Assembly: GCF_032854445.1 (NCBI RefSeq) | Contig: NC_088300.1 | Span: forward strand, 76,873,966-76,933,965 | Direction: 5' to 3' | From: Liolophura sinensis | Lineage: Eukaryota; Mollusca; Polyplacophora; Chitonida; Chitonidae | DNA: 60,000 bases | In this document: in pieces, positions 27,201-36,200 of the stretch | Position numbering within the stretch: the first letter of the stretch is position 1 | Layout of the letters: each line of letters opens with the position of its first letter | The notes under the pieces: model-generated | Told to the model about the DNA's origin: nothing | Seen by the model: the letters and a program-made list of their open reading frames with translations, nothing else | Databases searched by the model: none | Program-made: the position numbers and the translations under genes

Positions 27201-30200
27201 AAGTATGCCATTTTTCCACGGCCCACACACATGCGAGTGCAAAGCGTTCACCTGCGGAATACTTTTTCTCGAACGCGATGCACAAGAGGTAAAAGGTTCA
27301 GGGCTATCCGTGATTTGTGTAGGAGTGGCACCTAGACAGTAGCCACTTGCGTCAATTCGGGCGGAAGAGAGATAGAACAGGACTGTCCACTATAGCTTTC
27401 TTAAATCAACGGAATGCGTGATCAGCGGAATCTGACAAGGGAAACAGGTCACCTTGCAGTAATCGGGAATCAAATGAATCTAAGGCGAAAAATTCGGCAC
27501 AAAAGTCGCGTAATACGCAGGCATACCGAACCAAGATTGCTTGTACTAGTTCAGGGTTAGGGCGAATTCCCTGTGAATCTGCCACACACCCCAGAATACC
27601 ATGTCGATCAGTATTGAACTGACATTTCTCATTCAAGGTAATGTTCCCAGTACTTCACGTAACTTGCGGTCATGCTCAGCTTGTGTCTTACCATATACAA
27701 TGATGTCGTCAATGAACACTTTCACCCCCGGCAAACCTTCTAAAAGACTGATCATCATTTTCGAGAAAAAAGACGATGCAGACGAAAGACCAAAACAAAC
27801 TCTCTTGAAACGAAACAAGTCGTCATGAGTGATAAAGGCTGTCAAATCACGACTTTCAGTGGCTGACTCAAGCAGATGATAAGCGGATTCTAGATCCAGA
27901 CGAGAAAAGCAAGTAGCACCGTGCATTTCACTTAACATTTCGTCTATGTTAAATAGAGGGTACTTATCAGTAACAAAGCATTCGTTTGGTTTTCTCTAAT
28001 CAACGCATACGCGCAAGCCGCCGTCTTTTTCCAAGATACGACAATTGGTGTAACCCACTCAAATGCGTCAATTTTGTCAATAATATCGGCCTCCTCAGGA
28101 CGTTTGAATTCTTTAGAAACAGCGTCGCGTATCGCAAGAGGGAGTCTGCCTAACTTCTGTTGTACTGGAGTGACATCAGGGTTAATCTTAATCCTGTGTT
28201 TGAACCCTTTGATCTTAGAGCTCTTTGAACTAAACAACCCTGGAAACTCACTCAGAAGAAACACGTCAAAACTACTGTTTGGATGTACATTACTAGGCAA
28301 GTAAGACACCTTGTCAGGCATTCTACAATTCACACTCCCCTTAGAACAGCTGCATCCACATTAGTGTGTTACACGTAAGAGTGCTGCCCTCTGTATTTAT
28401 CCCAAGACCTTGAATTACATCTTTACCAGTCAGACAGGTACCTTTAGGTACTACATAGAATGTTGCATTGGTAGATTTATCTTTATAAGTAGCATTGAAA
28501 CAACCTATAGCTTCAGTGGTTTGAGTGGTGTAACTGGTGATGCTTCGTGCTTTTGAATTACATAGTTCAAGTGCTTCTCTGATAAAATATTTATCAAACA
28601 CTTTCAAACTAAGCAACGAATCATCATAGGCTGTATCAGCCACTAAGTTCAAGTCAGCAGAGATCACTTTTATCACGCGTACAACGTTTTTCTTCTGAAC
28701 CGCAGAGTGTGCACAAAGTACTTGAGCATCACTGGAGTCATCGGACTCTGAGACATAACGCACTTGCTGAGCTTCCTTCTTAGGATGCTGGCAAACTAAA
28801 GCAAAATGGCCTTTACTTCCACAACTGCGCATTTCTTATGAAGAGCTGGGCATTTGGAGAAATTGGCAAGGTGTTTGAGTGAGCTACATTTGTAACACTT
28901 TCTGTCGGAGACATCGGGTTTCTTTGAATCCATAGATTTGGCATCTCTTTCTGTTTCAACTTACGTTTACGTTTGAAGTTAACCTTGGCACATGTAGATT
29001 CTTTTCTACTGGTCGGTGATTGGTTCTGCCCGGTGATGGGTTTGGCTCCCTTCGCCGCACTTTCTATATGACGGGCAGTTTTAAGTCGCTTTCCAGCAAT
29101 AACCGTTCTCGAATAATGATTGAGTTAATTTTCTCAATCATTTGATCACGCAGCATTTCATCATGAGAATCACCGTAGCGGCCAAATCACGTAACACAGC
29201 AATATACATGTCAACAGTCTCACCTGGTAACTGGATGCGAGCACGGAATCGGTGTGGCTCAGCTGGTATGTTGACAGCAGGCTTGAAATAGCCCTGCAAC
29301 GTTTTCATAGCTTTAACGTACACGTCGTCATCGTCATAACCAATCTCCGGTAAAGTGAAGAAGAAGGCGCAGCATAGCTCGCTTCCGAGCAGCAGACGTT
29401 TGATCAGTCCCAGCAGCAAGTAAGTTGTTCTCAAAATGTCTCCTTCATTGAGACCATGGTAAGCATGGCCCAGTATAGGAAGAAATGGCGCTGGTGCAGG
29501 GATCTGTAAAGCCATCTCAGGAGATGCAATCGATTATATAACGGACGATTTGGCAGCCATCCAGCATGAAAAACTGTCCCACAAGGTAATCGGGAATCCT
29601 CGTCGCCAAATTACAGAAGCTTGCGGAAGAGTAACTCAACACAGCAATATACATGTATATTGCGTTCCAAAAAATGTACTGTGTTGTTACATCCACCGTC
29701 CAGTCCTAGACAAGGCTATTTCCACTACGCGTGTAGTGCATTGCGATATACAATGACACTGAACCGCATTTTGAACACAATACCATATGTGTAGGACACA
29801 ACAGTACTGTTGTCCACAACGATTTCTTCACTGAGCTCTTTAACGCCTAATATGTCCCGGGGAAGCCCTTAGAGGGCAAAAAATATTAGCGTAGACAAAG
29901 CAAATTAATTCCCTCCAAACGCATCTAGAGCTTCCGGGGCCTAGGTGGCCTCTGCACCTTCGCCTGATGTGCTGTGATAGTCGGACCCACCGTGCACCCC
30001 CCACCCCCATCAATCTCCACTAGATCCGCCCTTGGCTTGCAACATTTATTTCTGACTGCATAGACTGTGTGGCATACTGCAGCAGTAACCTTGACATCCC
30101 GGTGTCAGGGATGGGTCATTATCATTAGGGAGATGTCGTTTGCACAACACAGCCAGAGATAAGTCAAAGTGTGTACTCTTATGACATGACTATGTACAGT

Positions 30201-33200
30201 CAGAGGAAAGTCAAAAGGTGTGCATCCTAACGGTATGCTTCTGTAAAGTAAGAGTATGTTTAAATACTCTATGTTTTATGTTTAATTTGAACTAGGATGG
30301 CCTGCTCGTATACAGGCTAGCAGAATTAGATGAAAGTGTAAACCCACTAAACTCAGATGGTGGAATTATGTACGCCTGAAAGTAATCATGCTGGCAAGCA
30401 CGACAAAACGTGTGTGCAAACGTACCAAGTTTGGTGGTGATGTTGTTTGAAATTATTCTGGTATAGCTGTTTTAAGCTGAAAATTAAACTGGCAACTGGT
30501 ATCTAACTTATTTTGTAATTTCGAACTGGCAACCGCGAAGTGGCATCTAACTTCACGAACATTCATTTTCACTATTATATCCTCATATCATGACGATAGT
30601 TTTAAACATGTTCGTGTAAATCCTGAAGCGATAAGTCGCGCATGCCCATGTGTTGTTTCTGTGTTTGTCAGGTTGAGCCTAACCCTGGCCTGTAACATGG
30701 AGTTAAGTCAGTTTCCCATGGATACCCAGGTGTGCGATATCCAAATCATGAGCTGTAAGTTAACACTTTAAAAGGATGCACTACATATATAAGAAATTGA
30801 AGAAATCGATGCGTTTAAAAAATTTTATTTCGCATGTGAAATGTCTTCTCTGATCAAAAAATGATTTGTCTAAATCAATCCAACCTGAGCTGTCTCTAAT
30901 CGGTGAGTACTGGTGATAAGAAAGCACGAATACTTTGGTTGAAAGAAAATTGTAGGTTTTTTCAAGTTTAAAGTCTTTGTGAGGAGAATTTTGTTTTCAC
31001 TTTTAAGTGACCGGAAATGATAAGAAAATAAAGGCTCAAAATGTGAAATGAAACAAAATTGTCCAAATTTACCCCCTGATAGGTTCTAATGTACATATGT
31101 CTTATTTTTACATTTGTAACTGATTGTCTCTGTACAAAGACGCCTTCACGACTGAGGACATTGTTCTCAAATGGATGGACGTGGACATGAACGAAGACGT
31201 GGAACTTCCGGAGTTTGACGTGTCTAAACACATGGAAAAGGGAGACTGTACCGAGGTGCACGTGACAGGTAATGTGACAGGTAAACCTGCATGTATTCTA
31301 TCAACCCTATTAGTGGACAGGTAATATAAAACAGCTACATCTGCATATAATATATCAACTTATCAGTGAACAGGCATTGTCACAGGTAAATCTGCATACA
31401 GGCTATCAACTTATCACTGGTCCGGCAATGTAAAAGGTAAATCTGCATATGACAGGTAACAATAATGTTTCAGCTTATCAGTGAACAGGTAATTTGACGG
31501 GTAAATCTACATGCAATGTATCAACTTATTAATGGACAGGTAATGTAGCAGGTAAATCTGCATACAATGTGTCAGCTTATCAGATGACAAGTAATGTTAC
31601 CGGTAAGTCTGCATACAATGTATCAAGTTATCAATGGAAAGGTAATGTTACAGCTAAATTTGCATACAATGTATCAACGTACCAGTGGGCAGGCATTGTT
31701 ACAGGTAAACCTGCATACAGTATATGAATTTATCAGTGGACAGGTAATATGACAGGTATATCTACATGCAATCTATTAGCTTATCAGTGTACAGGTAATG
31801 TGACATATAAATCTGCTTACAATATATCAACTTATAAATGAGCAGGCATTGTTACTGGTAAATCTGCATACAATGTATCAACTTATCAATGGAAAGGTAA
31901 TGTTACAGGTAAATTTGCATGCAGTGTATCAACTTATCAATGAACAGGTAATGTAGGAAGTAAATCTGCATACAATCTATCACTGGACAGTTATTAAATG
32001 TAATAGGGATTGTTACAGATAAATCTGCATACCATCTATTAACTTATCAATGGACAGGTAATGTTACAGGTAAATCAGCTGCTACTGTAAGAGGTCAAAG
32101 AGCTGTAATATAACAGGTAACTCAGCAAGTACTGTAACAGGTCACATAGATGAATCAGAAGATAATGCAACGGGTTAACGAACTGTAATACAATATATTA
32201 ACCATATTGTTACAGATCAAAGAGCTCTTTTGTAGTAGGTACCGGTAAATCAACAAATAGGTAAAACTTGTTTTCTAATCGAGTCTTTGCTCTATCTTTG
32301 CCAGGTACTTTCAGCTGTTTGATTGGCAAATTTACTCTGACAAGGCGCTTGTCCTATTACATGGTCCAGACCTACGTCCCCAGCATACTTATCGTGGTTC
32401 TGTCCTGGGTCAACTTTTGGCTGGATGCCAACGCTACTCCAGCGCGTGTCTCCTTGGGTCTTCTCTGCGTGCTCACCATGACAACACAGAATTCGGGAAT
32501 AATTTCCACTCTCCCAAGGGTCTCTTACGTGAAGTCTATCGATGTCTGGTCGTCTGCTTGTCTCGTTTTTGTCTTTGGAGCATTAGTTGAATTTGCATTT
32601 GTGAATGTCCAAAGTCGAAAAAAGGAAGTCCTTGACAGAAAATTAACGGCTAAGGTAAATAACACCCTTGGTCACCATCTTGTATGAAGTTTGGTAGAGA
32701 CTTGCCATCCACAACTGCACAGTTTATTCTCATCTGACTGTCTTTTAGAAAGGATAATGGCATGATGAAAAGTTTTGAGAAACGTTTGTCTCTTTGATGT
32801 TGTCACTGTATATTCATGTGTTTGGTGTTGACATTTGTAGATCGTCGTGTCTGGTGTCTTCGGCATCGCAGTCCAATGAGACAGCATTATACAAAATGTC
32901 GGCATTGGATCGGGCCTGCTACAAGGAGATATCTTCGTAATATAACCGAAATAATGTTCAAAGCGACGTTAAATTTCTGTCAGAAACAAACAAACATCTT
33001 TTTGCAACTGACACTGTATAGTGTTATTGGGTATCACTCGGGTTGGGTATATATATCTCTCGGTTTGGGCTGACACTGTATGGTGTTACTGGGTATCACT
33101 CGGTTTGGGATGACACTGTATAGTATTGTTGGGTATCACTCGGTTTGAGCTGACACTGTATAGTGTTGCTGGATATCTCTCGGTTTGGGCTGATACTGTA

Positions 33201-36200
33201 TAGTGTTGCTGTGTATCATTCGGTTTGGGCTGACACTGTGTAATGTTGTTGGGTATCACTCGATTTGGGGTGACGCTGTATAGTGTTGTTGGGTATCGGT
33301 CGGTTTGGGCTGACGCTGTATAGTGTTGCTGGGTATCTTTCGGTTTGGACTGACACTGTATGGTGTTGCTGGGTATCGCTCGGTTTGGGATGACACTGTA
33401 TAGTGTTGTTGGGTATCAATCGATTTGGGATGACACTGTATAGTGTTGCTGGTATAACTCCGGTTGAGCTGACACTGTATAGTGTTGCTGGGTATCACTC
33501 GATTTGGACTGACACTGTATAGTGTTCTTGGGTATCGATATGGGCTGGCACTGTATAGTGTTGCTGGGTATCCCTTGATTTGGGATGACACTGTATAGTG
33601 TTGCTGGGTATCACTCGGTTTGGGCTTACACCGTATAGTTTGCTGGCATCACTCGATTTGGGCTGAGACTGTATAGTGTTGCTGATATCATTCGGTTTGG
33701 GCTGACACTGTATAGTGCTGATGGATATCACTCGGTTTGGGTTGACACTCTTTAGTGTTGCTGGGTATCATTATTTATCTGTTTGTCGATGTGTGTTTGT
33801 TGGGCGCTATAGTGATCATATCTTTGACGTTGACACTGCGGTTGTGTAGGGTATCACCATTCATCGGTTTGATGATATCCGTGTGTTTGTTGGGTGGTAT
33901 TGTGATCATATCTTTGACGTTGACAAAGCGGTTGTGTAGGGTATCACCTTTCATCAATTTGATAATATCCGTGTGTTTGTTGGGCGGTATTGTGATCATA
34001 TCTTTGACGTTGACACTGCGACTGTGTTGGGTATCACCATTCATCGGTTTGATTATATCCGTGTGTTTGTTGGGTGGTATTGTGATCATATCTTTGACGT
34101 TGACACTGCGACTGTGTTGGGTATCACCATTCATCGGTTTGATTATATCCGTGTGTTTGTTGGGTGGTATTGTGATCATATCTTTGACGTTGACACTGTG
34201 GTTGTGTAAGGTATCACCATTCATCGGTTTGATTATATCCGTGTGTTTGTTGGAAACTATAGTGATCATATCTTTGACGTTGACACTGTGGTTGTGTAAG
34301 GTATCACCATTCATCGGTTTGACGTTAACACCATCATTGTTGAACTGAACGGATCCATTTGTTAGGCGTTTTGTTGTACGTCATTGTGAAGCTGTTCGGC
34401 GTTGACACTGTAGTTTTGCTGTACGTCACTGTGAAGCTGTTCGGCGTTTACACTGTAGTTTTTATTGGACGTCATTGAGAAGCTGTTCGACGTTGACACT
34501 AGTTTTTTTGGACGTCATTGTGAAGCTGTTCGGCGTTTACACTGTAGTTTTGCTGTACGTCATTGTGAAGCTGTTCGGCGTTTACACTGTAGTTTTTATT
34601 GGACGTCATTGAGAAGCTGTTCGACGTTGACACTGTAGTTTTTTTGGACGTCATTGTGAAGCTGTTCGGCGTTTACACTGTAGTTTTGCTGTACGTCATT
34701 GTGAAGCTGTTCGGCGTTTACACTGTAGTTTTGTTGGACGTCATTGTGAAGCTGTTCGGCGTTTACACTGTAGTTTTGTTGTACGTCACTGTGAAGCTGT
34801 TCGGCGTTTACACTGTAGTTTTGTTGAACGTCATTGTGAAGCTGTTCGACGTAGACACTGTAGTTTTTTTGGACGTCATTGTGAAGCTGTTCGGCGTTTG
34901 CACTGTAGTTTTTTTTGTACGTCATTGTGAGGCTGTTCGGCGTTTACACTGTAGTTTTGTTGGACGTCATTGTGAAGATGTTCGGCGTTTACACTGTAGT
35001 TTTGTTGTACGTCATTGTGAAACTTTTCGGCGTTTACACTGTAGTTTTGTTGGACGTCATTGTGAAGCTGTTCGGCGTTTACACTGTAGTTTTGTTGTAC
35101 GTCACTGTGAAGCTGTTCGGCGTTTACACTGTAGTTTTGTTGGACGTCATTGTGAAGCTGTTCGACGTTGACACTGTAGTTTTTTTTGTACGTCATTGTG
35201 AAGCTGTTCGGCGTTTGCACTGTAGTTTTTTTGTACGTCATTGTGAAGCTGTTCGGCGTTTACACTGTAGTTTTGTTGGACGTCATTGTGAAGATGTTCG
35301 GCGTTTACACTGTAGTTTTGTTGTACGTCATTGTGAAACTTTTCGGCGTTTACACTGTAGTTTTGTTGGACGTCATTGTGAAGATGTTCGGCGTTTACAC
35401 TGTAGTTTTGTTGTACGTCATTGTGAAACTTTTCGGCGTTTACACTGTAGTTTTGTTGGACGTCATTGTGAAGCTGTTCGGCGTTTACACTGTAGTTTTG
35501 TTGTATGTCATTGTGAAGCTGTTCGGCGTTTACAGTGTAGTTTTTTTGTACGTCATTGTGAAGCTGTTCGGCGTTGACACTGTAGTTTTGTTGGACGTCA
35601 TTGTGAAGCTGTTCGGCGTTGACACTGTAGTTTTGTTGTACGTCATTGTGACGCTGTTCGGCGTTTACACTGTAGTTTTGTTGGATGTCATTGAGAAGCT
35701 GTTCGGCGTTTACACTGTAGTTTTGTTGTACGTCATTGTGACGCTGTTCGGCGTTTACACTGTAGTTTTGTTGGATGTCATTGAGAAAGTCTTCGGCGTT
35801 GACACTGGCGTATTACTTCTTACCTAATTCAGTTCAACCCATGTAGCAGCCTAAAGGGTTATACAATCGACGCTGATTGGCTGACAGTTAAGATGGGATT
35901 TCCTGGGTTAAATCCTGTAACTTTGGTCATGCATGTATGATATAACTTTTATCACACGTCACACATGCATGATATGTTATTTACCACATTTCGCATATGT
36001 AGGAATACCATTTACCACACATTATGCATGCATGGGATACCATATACCACATTTTCTGACATGCGTCAGCAACATTTATTTCACTTTATGCATGGCCTGA
36101 ATTCTGTTTTCTTTATTTTCCTGTATATTTGTTGCTAGTATGTATGTTCCTAGTCATTGTGTGTTGGTGTATGTTGACATGGATGGAGTTTATTTGTCGT

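Larger units (their letters stand above)
25500..29803 (-). mobile_element. Decayed Ty3/Gypsy LTR retrotransposon, minus strand
   Basis: Two related LTRs, about 25500-25729 (3') and about 29570-29803 (5'), share TATTGTTTTCCAAAA.ATG / GTTACATC.ACCGTCCAG and both start TGTTGTGT on the minus strand. A purine-rich AAGAGGAGAGGAAA lies beside the 3' LTR. Between them, in order on the minus strand, are gag, zinc knuckles, protease, RT, RNase H and integrase remains with several frameshifts. The LTRs are clearly diverged, so the copy is old. Confidence 0.8.
24053..30030. mobile_element. TIR DNA element (hAT-like by ends), host of the inner Gypsy insertion
   Basis: The left end reads GGGCGGATTTAG and the right end CTAGATCCGCCC, inverted relative to each other. 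The flanks GTTTACAA and GCTTGCAA fit an 8-bp target duplication with two transitions. Sequence from about 24660 to 25000 is related to 36660-37105, so the non-LTR part is a dispersed family. No transposase frame is recognisable. Confidence 0.6.
22764..30115 (-). mobile_element. LTR-like retroelement remnant (K02A2.6-type gag), interrupted by nested elements
   Basis: The sequence GTTCCTTTTAGTTTACAA is present twice. At 22790 it runs on as CATTTACTTGTGACTGCATAG; at 24035 it is cut by a TIR element and resumes at 30036 as CATTTATTTCTGACTGCATAG. I interpret these as two short LTRs flanking a gag-only body (23240-23891, minus strand). Next to the right LTR the minus strand reads TGGCGATGAATATGAG, a plausible primer-binding site. 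LTR outer borders are uncertain. Confidence 0.6.

Noticed and set aside
33755-34348. 197-codon frame looking like several membrane helices
   Set aside because: 90-bp minisatellite with an equally long open frame on the opposite strand.
34599-35827. Hydrophobic repeated frames (VIVKLFGVYTVVLLD-type) resembling membrane proteins
   Set aside because: 45-bp minisatellite; all frames of one strand are open and no start or family pattern exists.
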